Below are positions 43,425 through 51,619 of a stretch of DNA of 64,000 nucleotides, one piece after another; the first letter of the stretch is position 1, and each line of letters opens with the position of its first letter. The position numbers and the translations under genes are program-made. The stretch is from Bremerella sp. TYQ1 (GTDB lineage Bacteria; Planctomycetota; Planctomycetia; Pirellulales; Pirellulaceae). The notes below the pieces were generated by a model, which did not search any database, was not told the DNA's origin, and saw nothing but the letters and a program-made list of their open reading frames with translations. Location: positions 6,283,001 through 6,347,000 of the forward strand of contig NZ_CP083740.1 of the NCBI RefSeq assembly GCF_020150455.1, written 5' to 3'.

Positions 43425-45086
43425 CTATCGCCCATCGCGAACCATGTCGAAGTATTCCTGAGCGTTCTGCTGGTGATCTTTGGACAGACGCGTTTCGGTA
43501 AGGGCGTCACCACCAAGTGACGATTCCGATTCCATGGCCTGCTTGATCTCGATCAGCGTTTGCCCGGCACGGTTTTTACCGTCAACGTAGTCAACGATCA
43601 CGCCGCGTCCCTTCTTCGGATCGGCACGCACTTGAGAATCGTACGAACCGGTTTCATTTTCTTCTTCAGGACGGTCGCCCTCGCCTTGGCCTTGTCCCAT
43701 ACCGTTGCCCTGGCCTCGACCCATTCCCATCATGCCTTGCTGCCCCATCATTCCGTTTTGGCCACCCTGGCAAGCTTTGCACATCTGATTGCGAGCCGCT
43801 TCCATTTGGTCCATCGCTTCGTCCAACATTTCCAGCTCGTCGAGTTGGGCCTGGAGGTCCTGCATTTCATTGGCCATTTGGTTTAGCTGATCGGCCGCTT
43901 GCTGTTGCTGGCCATTTTGCAAGGCTTCGGAAGCTTTGGACAGCTGGTCCCCCATCTGCTGCATACGCTGCATCTGAGCGTCTTGCATACCCATTTGATC
44001 GAGTTGCTTTTGCAGGCGATCTGCTTCCGCTTGATTGCCGGCTTGCTGAGCTTGTTGGATCTGTTCCTGAAGCTTGTTCTTGGCTTCCTGATGAGCTTTG
44101 GCGATGTCTTGCATCTTTTGGCCCATCTGTTCCAGTTGTTTGCCCAGTGCTTCTCGCTCTTCTTTGGTCAGATCGCCTTTGTTCAATTTATCTTGCAGGC
44201 TCTTCATCGCTTCGAGGGCTTTTTGCAGATCGCCCTTCTGCATCGCCTTGGCAAGTTCCTCGGCCAAGCCACCTTTAAGAAGGTCTTTCAGCATCTCCAG
44301 CTTCTTTTTGAACTCTTCACTGGAGGCCAACTCGTCACGACGTTTTTTCAGTTCTTTGGCCAAGTCGTTCAGTTCCAGAAGGGTATCCTTCTGCGTGACT
44401 TTGTCTTTTTTCGAGATGTCCTTGGTGCCTTCCTCCAGCTTCTTGAAGAGCTCCTCGGCTTCTTTCAGGCCCTTCTCTTCCGCTTTCTCTTTGCGTTCCT
44501 TGAGCTCCTTTCGAAGCTCGTCAGCCGTCTTTTTCACGACTTTTGTCTGCTCTGGATCGAGCTGTGTTGGGTTCGCTTCGGCCGTGTTGGGGTCGACCAC
44601 AGCATCGGGAATGAACAGAGCAATAAGCAGTGCCGCGATGATAATTCCCACGGGGGCTAGTCCATTCCACCCACTGCGTACCGGAAAACGCTCGTTGACG
44701 TCGATCCGCTCAACCTGTCGGGCCGCGTCTTCCATGAGGGCCTGTCCCCATTCGGTCTGACGTGAGTTTTCATCGAGCGAAAGTGAACTGGAAACGCGTT
44801 CCTTCAAGCCGAAACGGATATCCATTTCGATTGCCGCTGCAAGCGCCGACGTATGGCTGAGATACGTCCAAACGATCGAAGCAATCACGCCAAGGGCAGC
44901 CCCACCCCCGAGCCAGCTCCACATCCAGACGCTCCGATCGAGACCCAATGGCCAAAGTTTTGGCAGAATCACAGCAATCGCTGCGAGGGTCAATGTCACC
45001 GAAAGGCAGATAATCAAGCGAGCAACGAATTGCTGTAAGATCATGCGCCACTGGGCTTTACGGATATGTTTCTGAAGCGTGTCCAT
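43425..45086 (-). CDS. Large coiled-coil membrane protein, Gln/Met/Gly-rich C-terminus
   Basis: 553 residues from the ATG at 45086 (AGGA about 9 bases upstream). Three hydrophobic helices (about 20-45, 52-75 and 148-168) are followed by a very long Lys/Glu/Gln-rich coiled coil (about 185-450), then a segment QMCKACQGGQNGMMGQQGMMG and Gly/Met/Gln repeats with a CxxC (CKAC). A basic tail DPKKGRGVIVDYVDGKN and an NAQEYFDMVRDGR end follow. The plan is like the DUF4175-type proteins of planctomycetes, but that is from memory. It stands alone with its terminator. Base composition of the coil is repetitive and not diagnostic. Confidence 0.8.
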   Translation of the reverse strand: MDTLQKHIRKAQWRMILQQFVARLIICLSVTLTLAAIAVILPKLWPLGLDRSVWMWSWLGGGAALGVIASIVWTYLSHTSALAAAIEMDIRFGLKERVSSSLSLDENSRQTEWGQALMEDAARQVERIDVNERFPVRSGWNGLAPVGIIIAALLIALFIPDAVVDPNTAEANPTQLDPEQTKVVKKTADELRKELKERKEKAEEKGLKEAEELFKKLEEGTKDISKKDKVTQKDTLLELNDLAKELKKRRDELASSEEFKKKLEMLKDLLKGGLAEELAKAMQKGDLQKALEAMKSLQDKLNKGDLTKEEREALGKQLEQMGQKMQDIAKAHQEAKNKLQEQIQQAQQAGNQAEADRLQKQLDQMGMQDAQMQRMQQMGDQLSKASEALQNGQQQQAADQLNQMANEMQDLQAQLDELEMLDEAMDQMEAARNQMCKACQGGQNGMMGQQGMMGMGRGQGNGMGQGQGEGDRPEEENETGSYDSQVRADPKKGRGVIVDYVDGKNRAGQTLIEIKQAMESESSLGGDALTETRLSKDHQQNAQEYFDMVRDGR

Positions 45087-45362
45087 GGAACGTCGTCCTT
45101 TTGAATTCGACGGCACAGGAAAGATCCCGACTAGCAATTCGCCGTCTAGATCGGTTCATCTTCAAGTGTACCGGAAATGGGGCCTAAAATTCCACTGATT
45201 TTCCCCGGAAAGCGGAACTTATAGGCCTCCAAGTTGCAGTGGTATTGTTCCAGAAATTACGGGTAAACTAGAAACGATCAGGCGTTTCCTTCGCCAATGA
45301 GACGAAATCCTCGCATTTCAGGATTCTTGTCAGGCGAAGGTGAAAACGCGGAAAAGAGCGAG

Positions 45363-45845
45363 ATGATGGCAACTCAAGCCGAAACACGATCCGAAAAATC
45401 TGCGTTGCCCCGTCCCGAGGCCAATCGGGTCACGGACGTCGTAATCTATGACGGTCACTGCCGAATTTGCACCGGAGGCGTGCGCATTTTGTATCGCCTG
45501 GATGTCATGAAGCGGCTTTCGTTTCTTTCATTGCACGATGGCGATGTCGCACTCGTGGCGCCTAATCTGACGCACGATCAGATGATGGAAGAAATGTGGG
45601 TCGTTGATATGCAAGACCGTCAGTACAGCGGCGCGAAGGCATTTCGCTATTTGACCAGGCGGCTTGTGCTGTTGTGGCCAGCGATGCCACTTTTGCAAAT
45701 TCCTGGTTCCCTTCCACTTTGGAACTGGCTTTATCAAAAGGTCGCCGCCGCGAGATACCGATTTGGTAAGAATACCGAAGACGACTGCGGTGACGCATGC
45801 GCGATTCACTTTGGTCCGAAGAAAGATGCGAAGAACTCGAATTGA
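45363..45845 (+). CDS. DCC-family thiol-disulfide oxidoreductase-like protein (DUF393)
   Basis: 160 residues from an ATG at 45363 (GAAAAGAGCGAG upstream); an ATG at 45297 is also possible and adds an unconserved leader. The hallmark is VIYDGHCRICTGGVRIL (DGHCxxC), followed by LHDGDVALVAPNLTHDQMMEEM and WVVDMQDRQYSGAKAFRYLTRRL, all parts of the DUF393 family. The Cys pair implies a thioredoxin-like redox role. The stop codon is 41 bases before the next start. Confidence 0.92.
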   Translation: MMATQAETRSEKSALPRPEANRVTDVVIYDGHCRICTGGVRILYRLDVMKRLSFLSLHDGDVALVAPNLTHDQMMEEMWVVDMQDRQYSGAKAFRYLTRRLVLLWPAMPLLQIPGSLPLWNWLYQKVAAARYRFGKNTEDDCGDACAIHFGPKKDAKNSN

Positions 45846-45886
45846 GTTCATTCGATAGTCCACCTCTGGAAAAGGAGTTCCAGGCA

Positions 45887-46258
45887 ATGTTCGATCTTCG
45901 CAAGCATTCAGCTCATGGAAGTGGCATGCCCAAATCGATACGCAGGGCCGGCATGCAGAAACCAATCGTCGAAAGCTTTCAGGAATATCAGATCGAAATC
46001 ACGCGGCGACCTGCGAGCCCGATCTCGAATCGAGTTGTCTTCAGCGTTAAAGTCGACGGTGGCGAACCGCTGCTGCAAGCTTACATGACAGGCTATCTCA
46101 CAGAGAAGTCCGCCAGAGCAGCAGCCCACGCCGAGATTCAAAAGCTAGAATTCAAGTACGGCCAAAACCCATCCCCGATCGCAGGAATTCTCTCCAGCCT
46201 CAAACGACAAAAGGCCGCGCGGAAGCTACTGAGCGAATCCCAACGCAAACTTGCTTGA
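45887..46258 (+). CDS. Small soluble protein of unknown function
   Basis: 123 residues from an ATG at 45887, with AAGGAG about 10 bases upstream; longer frames overlap the DUF393 gene. Basic, with a beta region EYQIEITRRPASPISNRVVFSVKVDGG and a helical end rich in Lys and Ala. No family recognised. It ends 8 bases before the stop of the esterase gene on the other strand. Confidence 0.68.
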   Translation: MFDLRKHSAHGSGMPKSIRRAGMQKPIVESFQEYQIEITRRPASPISNRVVFSVKVDGGEPLLQAYMTGYLTEKSARAAAHAEIQKLEFKYGQNPSPIAGILSSLKRQKAARKLLSESQRKLA

Positions 46259-46266
46259 TCATTTCA

Positions 46267-47187
46267 TTATTCTGGATCATCGTCGGCAGCCAGCATCTTC
46301 ATTTGATGTTCCGCCTCGAGAACCCCCAAGGCGAAGGAGGTGCCTAGCATGAGCTGACCGGTTGTATCGTAGTGAACCGTATCTGCTAGCAGCGGCATCC
46401 CGTCGGTTGGGACGTTCCATACGCCGAGAATGGCTCGCTCGGAACCTGATCGCATGTCGGCGTCTTCTTGAGCTTGGCGAATTTCATTGCGATGAGTGAA
46501 GCGTTCCATCCATGGAATGTGCGGAAGAACTTGGCCCATCGCCAGCGGAACTGGCCCGCTTTGGCAGTCTTCTTCAATGCGTGACTTCAGTAGTGCAATC
46601 GATTGGTCGTATTTCGTGGCGGAAACTTCCTGTTTGGCGTCTGCTTCTCCTTGCATCCAAGCGATTCCGCGCAGCTGAGGTTGTTTGCCAGATTCTCTCA
46701 ATGCAGTAAACGCTTTGTTGAACTGATCACGTAGTCGCTTGTAGTGATTTCCCATGTTGGGGTCTTCCGGCGATGTCCCAGGATAGAACGTGTTGCGATT
46801 GGGCCCGGGCTCTTCGCCATTCCACTTCGCCCCATGGAAGCCTGCGTGCAGTGGCTGGCCACTCAAAGCGAACTTCACGACATAGATCTTCTGATCGGGA
46901 TGAAGTGATGCCATGGTGCCAGCGAAGCCCACTTCGGGACCAAAGCGTTGGCCTCCATTTAAATTCAATGCCATGGGATCGAAGTCGACAAACTTTTTCC
47001 CGTCCCAGTACTGGACCGAAGGTAATGTCTTCTTCCATGCTTCCGGAAGTTGCGATTTGTTGCCACTGCCAGCCATGTTGGACTGACCGGAGAGGATGTA
47101 GACGTCTACTTTCTCTTGGCCGTTTAGACAGGACGCCGCGAATAGACTGGCTGAAAACACGAACAAAGATAACAAGCGACAAATCAT
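46267..47187 (-). CDS. Exported SASA-type carbohydrate esterase, second copy
   Basis: 306 residues with a signal peptide (cleaved near CLN-GQ; it contains a lipobox-like ASC so a lipoprotein is not excluded). Block I is YILSGQSNMAGSG, the middle has GIAWMQGEADAKQ, and the C-terminal VHYDTTGQLMLGTSFA holds the His of the catalytic pair. Same family as the product at 12129-13097 but only distantly alike. Acts on acetylated glycans in the periplasm, inferred. Confidence 0.88.
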   Translation of the reverse strand: MICRLLSLFVFSASLFAASCLNGQEKVDVYILSGQSNMAGSGNKSQLPEAWKKTLPSVQYWDGKKFVDFDPMALNLNGGQRFGPEVGFAGTMASLHPDQKIYVVKFALSGQPLHAGFHGAKWNGEEPGPNRNTFYPGTSPEDPNMGNHYKRLRDQFNKAFTALRESGKQPQLRGIAWMQGEADAKQEVSATKYDQSIALLKSRIEEDCQSGPVPLAMGQVLPHIPWMERFTHRNEIRQAQEDADMRSGSERAILGVWNVPTDGMPLLADTVHYDTTGQLMLGTSFALGVLEAEHQMKMLAADDDPE

Positions 47188-47262
47188 GATGGCTCTTCAG
47201 GAGATATTCGAGGGGGAGATGGGTAGGAAGGCTTTATCGTACCTGGAAAAGGTCTTCGAAAC

Positions 47263-47299
47263 AAAAAACGCCATGCAGGAAATCTCCGCATGGCGTTTT
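47263..47299 (-). terminator. Rho-independent terminator downstream of tRNA-Gly
   Basis: AACGCCATGC and GCATGGCGTT form a perfect 10-bp stem on the minus strand followed by T6. It is 10 bases from the 3' end of the tRNA. Confidence 0.9.
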
Positions 47300-47308
47300 C
47301 TGTTTCAA

Positions 47309-47379
47309 AGCGGGTGAAGGGAATCGAACCCTCGTAACTTGCTTGGGAAGCAAGGGCTCTACCATTGAGCTACACCCGC
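47309..47379 (-). tRNA. tRNA-Gly (CCC)
   Basis: 71 nt on the minus strand: acceptor GCGGGTG / CACCCGC, D arm GCTC-AATGGTA-GAGC, anticodon stem CTTGC / GCAAG with loop TTCCCAA (anticodon CCC), variable loop TTAC, T arm GAGGG-TTCGATT-CCCTT, discriminator T. The 3' CCA is not encoded. It reads GGG glycine codons. A terminator follows 10 bases downstream. Confidence 0.96.
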
Positions 47380-47633
47380 GAGGCGTACTCTTAAATATAA
47401 CGTGGGCCTGATTCGGAGCAAGGATCGACATGCTCGAATTTATTCGCCGGCCAGGATGAGCAATCGTTGATCGTATTATTCTGCCATCGCTTCTAGTCGT
47501 AGCGGTTAGTCGAGCTTTGCCATCTAGGGGCAACCGACGTGTCAGAAAAAGCTTTCGGGAGTTCGCGCAGGAAGTTCATCAGCGCGCACACTTTTAAAAC
47601 TCTCCCGAGAATCAAATCACGGCCGGTGGCAAT

Positions 47634-48743
47634 ATGCTTCGAATTTGGAAGGAATCTGACCGCATCCTTTGGATGTTGATTCTGTTTTACCTGGTGGTCC
47701 TGATTTCTGCAGCGACGTCGACGCTGCGATCCGCCGTCAGCGCCTCGCAGCCAGCCAGTCTTGTCGAAATGGCGTGGGCCGCCGAAGGCGACCTTTCTGA
47801 AGAAGACCGAGCGGCCGCGCATCAAATCCTGGCCGATCATCTGGCGTGGATGCAAGATAATCTTCCCGCGCAATGGGGACGCTACTCATTCGCGGAACGA
47901 GCGGAATGGGTTTTTCAATCGATGCACGATCGATTGCTGACTGGGGAATACGACGAAAACCAAAACGCATTGAGCGTTGCTCTTCAGAAGGGGGATTACA
48001 ATTGCGTCTCGGCGACCATCCTGTTCCAAATTTTGACGGAGCGAGCGGGACTGCCGACCGTTGCGATGCAGACACGTGGGCACGTTTGGTGTCGACTGTT
48101 GAGTCGTCCTGAATTAGATATTGAAACGACTTGTCCGACTTGGTTTTTATTGGAACCGCACGACCGCGATCAATCGCCGGCCGTGCAAGCCAGAAGCGAA
48201 GCGAGGGCTTTATCGGCACGCGGCCTGGCAGCCAAAATTCCTTATAACAAAGCCAGCCTGGCAGCCGCTCAACAAGATTACGCGGAAGCAATTGAACTGC
48301 TTAACTTTGCTTTGGCACTCGATCCTCAAGATGCCGCGTCACTCCGAAATCGTAGCGCGATTCTGAATAACTGGGCCGTTGCATGTGTCGGACAGCAGGA
48401 CTTCGAGACCGCGCTCGACTTGTTGAAACGGATGGAACAGCAATCGCCTACCGATCCCGATTTAGACGAGAACCGTCGGAAGATCGTCGATGCAGTGATC
48501 GACCAATGGTGCCGTAGCGGACGCTATGCCGAGGCACTGCGTTTGTTAGATTGGCAAGCCGATGTTGCTTCGAGCCGTCATTCAACGCGATCGATCTACG
48601 AAAGCTGGATTGAAGATGCCAGTCGTCGTGGGGACTGGTTCGAGGCTAAAAATGCCCTACGATCCGCAATATCGGCATTGGAAGACGATCCACTGTCGGT
48701 GGCTCAATTGCGTCGACAATATCGCCAGTTCTCGCCTGGGTAA
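47634..48743 (+). CDS. Transglutaminase-like / TPR protein
   Basis: 369 residues. An N-terminal membrane helix (residues about 12-33) is followed by a transglutaminase-like fold with GDYNCVSATILFQILTERAG (Cys124) and TRGHVWCRL (His150), and then TPR repeats (about 205-355), as in AAQQDYAEAIELLNFALALDP and CVGQQDFETALDLLKRMEQQSP. This combination resembles the SirB1/DUF4105-like family of bacterial cysteine proteases or ligases. The enzyme activity is uncertain. It is a single gene upstream of a structured leader. Confidence 0.82.
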   Translation: MLRIWKESDRILWMLILFYLVVLISAATSTLRSAVSASQPASLVEMAWAAEGDLSEEDRAAAHQILADHLAWMQDNLPAQWGRYSFAERAEWVFQSMHDRLLTGEYDENQNALSVALQKGDYNCVSATILFQILTERAGLPTVAMQTRGHVWCRLLSRPELDIETTCPTWFLLEPHDRDQSPAVQARSEARALSARGLAAKIPYNKASLAAAQQDYAEAIELLNFALALDPQDAASLRNRSAILNNWAVACVGQQDFETALDLLKRMEQQSPTDPDLDENRRKIVDAVIDQWCRSGRYAEALRLLDWQADVASSRHSTRSIYESWIEDASRRGDWFEAKNALRSAISALEDDPLSVAQLRRQYRQFSPG

Positions 48744-48843
48744 TTCCTCGTTTTCTTTGCGGTTTTTCGTTACGTCGGTTGCAGGCGCTTGCCATCGTCA
48801 GATCATGACCTATTTATTTAAATAGTTCAGGGGCAAGCATCGT

Positions 48844-48909
48844 GAGGAAGGTCCGCGCAGACGAATCCGTTCGTCTGTCTGACTTGCGGCTGCTCTTGAG
48901 AACTTCCTC
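48844..48909 (+). other. Nested RNA-like stem structure upstream of the PilZ-like gene
   Basis: Three stems nest without overlap: GAGGAAG (48844-48850) with CTTCCTC (48903-48909), CCGC (48853-48856) with GCGG (48886-48889), and CAGACGAA (48858-48865) with TTCGTCTG (48870-48877) around a TCCG loop. A further stem CTTGTGG/CCACGAG is at about 48926-48951. It may be the structured leader of the next gene or a small RNA. Not a family I can name. Confidence 0.5.
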
Positions 48910-48989
48910 CTTATCCGCGTAAAGCCTTGTGGGCTGTCTGCACCACGAGCCACTATCTTTTCCGATGAGTTTTTTCTCAGGTTGAATCT

Positions 48990-49430
48990 ATGGCTAGTTG
49001 CGCTACGACCTCGTCTGACTTTGTGTTCACCACGGTTCCGAATTGCTCTGATGAGAGTGAAACCAAGGTGCGCAAAGCGGTAGGTCAGCTGATCAGCCGG
49101 ATTCTTCCCAAGAAGATCACCAACGAACGTCGACGCGACTTCCGTTATCCTTACCCGCACTTGATGTACCTGACTCCGGTGGATGCCTCAGGCGAGCCGC
49201 TGAACGATCTTTCGACGGTCGTGGTCGGTAAGAACATTACGGAACGAGGCATCGATTTCTTCCATCGCGAGCCGCTTCCTTATCGGCGTGTGATTCTTAC
49301 GTTGGAAGCGGAAGATGGAGCTCGAGTTTCCGTAGTCACCGACTTGCTGTGGACTCGATTTACCCGGCAAGGCTGGTACGACAACGGCGGAAGATTTCTG
49401 AATGTGATCGCTCAGAACGGACCAGGCTAA
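48990..49430 (+). CDS. PilZ-like domain protein
   Basis: 146 residues, no signal peptide. ERRRDFRYPY at about 46 is a candidate PilZ RxxxR motif, and KNITERGIDFF at about 81 is a (D/N)xSxxG-like second motif that is imperfect because Thr and Glu replace the Ser. The rest has the beta pattern YRRVILTLEAEDG and VVTDLLWTRF. c-di-GMP binding is plausible but weakened by the altered motif. A diguanylate cyclase is encoded at 54847, not adjacent. Terminated by a strong hairpin. Confidence 0.65.
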   Translation: MASCATTSSDFVFTTVPNCSDESETKVRKAVGQLISRILPKKITNERRRDFRYPYPHLMYLTPVDASGEPLNDLSTVVVGKNITERGIDFFHREPLPYRRVILTLEAEDGARVSVVTDLLWTRFTRQGWYDNGGRFLNVIAQNGPG

Positions 49431-49441
49431 TACCATAGAAT

Positions 49442-49472
49442 AAAAGCCCTGAGAAATGCTCAGGGCTTTTTT
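49442..49472. terminator. Bidirectional terminator
   Basis: AAAAGCCCTGAG / CTCAGGGCTTTTTT forms a perfect 10-bp or longer stem with a 5-nt loop between the convergent PilZ-like gene and the redoxin fusion gene. Confidence 0.92.
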
Positions 49473-49480
49473 AATTGGTT

Positions 49481-51481
49481 CTAGCGGATCATCCGCATCA
49501 CGGCTGGATACTGTTGGAAAATATCGATCAGCTCCTGCTTCGTGACGTTTTTGTCGCCATTGGTATCGAGCCGATCAAAGACGTTGCGTCCCTTCTCGGG
49601 CACCTCACTACGAGCGACGGTACCATCTTGGTTGGTATCGAATTTCGTGATCAGCTGATTCGCTTTGTCGAGTACTTCCTTTGAAACCTTTCCAGGCTGA
49701 TCGGTTGTCGCGACTTCGCTCGGCTTTACGGGAACCGCGATGTCGAAATAGCCGATCATCATCTCGTCCCACGTTTGATCTCCCCAACGAACGGTCTTCG
49801 TTGGATCAGGATTAAACAGGTTACCCTTGGAATTGTCGTAGTGGGCGATTGCATGAATATGCGAGCCCTTGGTCATCTTCCTCGGTTCGGCAAGTTCGTA
49901 AGCCGTTTGCCAGTTGAAATCGTACTTGGGGATGTCGATCAGGATCTCTTCACGGCCATCCGGCCCGACGGCAACGTAGCGGAACGACTTTCCGCGTAAG
50001 TGCATATGCGGCATGAATGTCAGAAGCAGTGTATCGTCATCGTTGAATTGATCGGCGTCGGCTTCTTCCTTGTGGTTACTTGCGTGGGGGGGGATCGATA
50101 ACCGCCGCCTCACCGCGCTGGTCGTTTTGACTTCGTAATCAATTTCCTGAGGATCTGCGAAGATTAAGCCGAGCTGACTTTGATCTTCCTGAGGCGAGCC
50201 AATTGGAGTGTAGTGCATTTGAAAGATCAATTTCGATCCCGCCGGAACTCGTTTAGCCATGCCTTGGGCATACTCGGTGGCATCTTTGCCAGGCACATAG
50301 CCGACCAGGAAACCGCGAGCACCACCTTCTTGTGGTAGATCACGAAGGTTGGCTCGTGGAGGCAACGCAAAGCACAGAATGTGATGCACAACCTGCAAGT
50401 TGCCTGGGCGAAGCTCGGCTGCTTTAATCCACTTGTCTTCCGTGAATTTCGGATCGACGACAAAGTACTTGTACTTCACTTCTCCTTCGGCTGGTACGGC
50501 GTACGGTTCGTCGGTGATGTTCAGGACGAATTCTGGCTTGCTCGGCAACGTCCAGCCTTCAACGAAAGTACTTGGCTTGGGTAGTTGCTTTAAGTCCCCT
50601 TGAGGTGCCCCGGCTTCGACCCACTTCAAAATCGTTTCTTTTTCCTTCGCGGAAAGATGACGATCGTTGGCGAAGTGGCCGTACTTCGGATCGGCGTGCC
50701 ATGGTGGCATCCGCTGATCTTCCACGACTTCGGCAATCATCTCTGCCCAGCCAACCACCTCGTCGTAGTCGGTCAGCGCAAATGGAGCAATTTGGCCTTC
50801 GCGGTGACATTCAACGCAGCGATTCTGAAAGATCCTCGCGATCTGATTGGAATAGGTCACCTCAGCTGATTCGTCTGCTTCCAAGATACGGCCGATATGG
50901 CAACCGACTGGATCAGTTTCCGGAACGCTCACCTTCTTGCCTGCCAGGACTTCTTCGATAGCGATCTTCAAGTCATTCCGTGTCGCGGCATCACGGACAT
51001 TGCCGACAAGAAAATGATCGTCGATCCGGCCTCGATACTGAATCGTCCGAGCCTGATCTAAGAGAACAACTTCAGGAGTTCGTCGGGCACCTACGTCATC
51101 GGCAAGGCGATTGGCGAGGTCTTTCAGAAACGGGATTTTCAGTGAGTGGATACGGGCAAATGCTGCCATCTCGGTCATCGAATCATGCTGATTGGCATCG
51201 ACCGCAAGAATGGTGACTTGATCGTCGGCAAACTGATCGGCCAACTGTTGAAGCGTCACGGAGTAACGCTTTGCGACTGGGCATTCGCAGCCGATGAATG
51301 CCAGAACGACCACTTTGCTTTCGGAGTAATCCGACAGCTTGTGTGTCTTGCCGCGGAAGTCTTTCAAGTCGAACTCGGCAATGTGTTTCCCGATCGGCTT
51401 CGGCTCGACATTCGATTCCCGAGCCCACAGCGGCAACGCGGAGACGGCAATCAGCAAGAGAGCAAGGATACGTCGGTTCAC
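49481..51481 (-). CDS. Redoxin / cytochrome c / PHM-type copper monooxygenase / EF-hand fusion protein
   Basis: 666 residues from a GTG with AGGAG 10 bases upstream. Signal peptide to about residue 20. Domains in order: AhpC/TSA-Redoxin (about 30-180) with CECPVAK (Cys65, Cys67); a heme c motif CVECH at 222-226 with MPPWH nearby; a two-subdomain copper region (about 330-585) holding His366-His367, His423, PHMH at 491-494, HIHAIAHYD and MMIGYFD, the layout of ligands in peptidylglycine alpha-hydroxylating monooxygenase and dopamine beta-hydroxylase; two EF-hand loops, DTNQDGTVARSE (615-626) and DTNGDKNVTKQE (639-650). All four parts are in one polypeptide. Periplasmic oxidation is inferred. 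Confidence 0.85.
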   Translation of the reverse strand: MNRRILALLLIAVSALPLWARESNVEPKPIGKHIAEFDLKDFRGKTHKLSDYSESKVVVLAFIGCECPVAKRYSVTLQQLADQFADDQVTILAVDANQHDSMTEMAAFARIHSLKIPFLKDLANRLADDVGARRTPEVVLLDQARTIQYRGRIDDHFLVGNVRDAATRNDLKIAIEEVLAGKKVSVPETDPVGCHIGRILEADESAEVTYSNQIARIFQNRCVECHREGQIAPFALTDYDEVVGWAEMIAEVVEDQRMPPWHADPKYGHFANDRHLSAKEKETILKWVEAGAPQGDLKQLPKPSTFVEGWTLPSKPEFVLNITDEPYAVPAEGEVKYKYFVVDPKFTEDKWIKAAELRPGNLQVVHHILCFALPPRANLRDLPQEGGARGFLVGYVPGKDATEYAQGMAKRVPAGSKLIFQMHYTPIGSPQEDQSQLGLIFADPQEIDYEVKTTSAVRRRLSIPPHASNHKEEADADQFNDDDTLLLTFMPHMHLRGKSFRYVAVGPDGREEILIDIPKYDFNWQTAYELAEPRKMTKGSHIHAIAHYDNSKGNLFNPDPTKTVRWGDQTWDEMMIGYFDIAVPVKPSEVATTDQPGKVSKEVLDKANQLITKFDTNQDGTVARSEVPEKGRNVFDRLDTNGDKNVTKQELIDIFQQYPAVMRMIR

Positions 51482-51619
51482 GGGGGGGACACTCCTGAAA
51501 ACAAATGCCAGGCAAGCAATTTCCTACTTCGTAAACTTTACCGAGCAGGAATAAGTTTCGCCTAGCGCGAATTTTTCAGGATCTTTCCCGGAAACCCAAG
51601 ATCGGCCAATTTGCTGAGA

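Noticed and set aside
43899..44660. Leu/Phe-rich plus-strand frame over the coiled-coil gene
   Set aside because: It is what Lys/Glu-rich codons give on the other strand.
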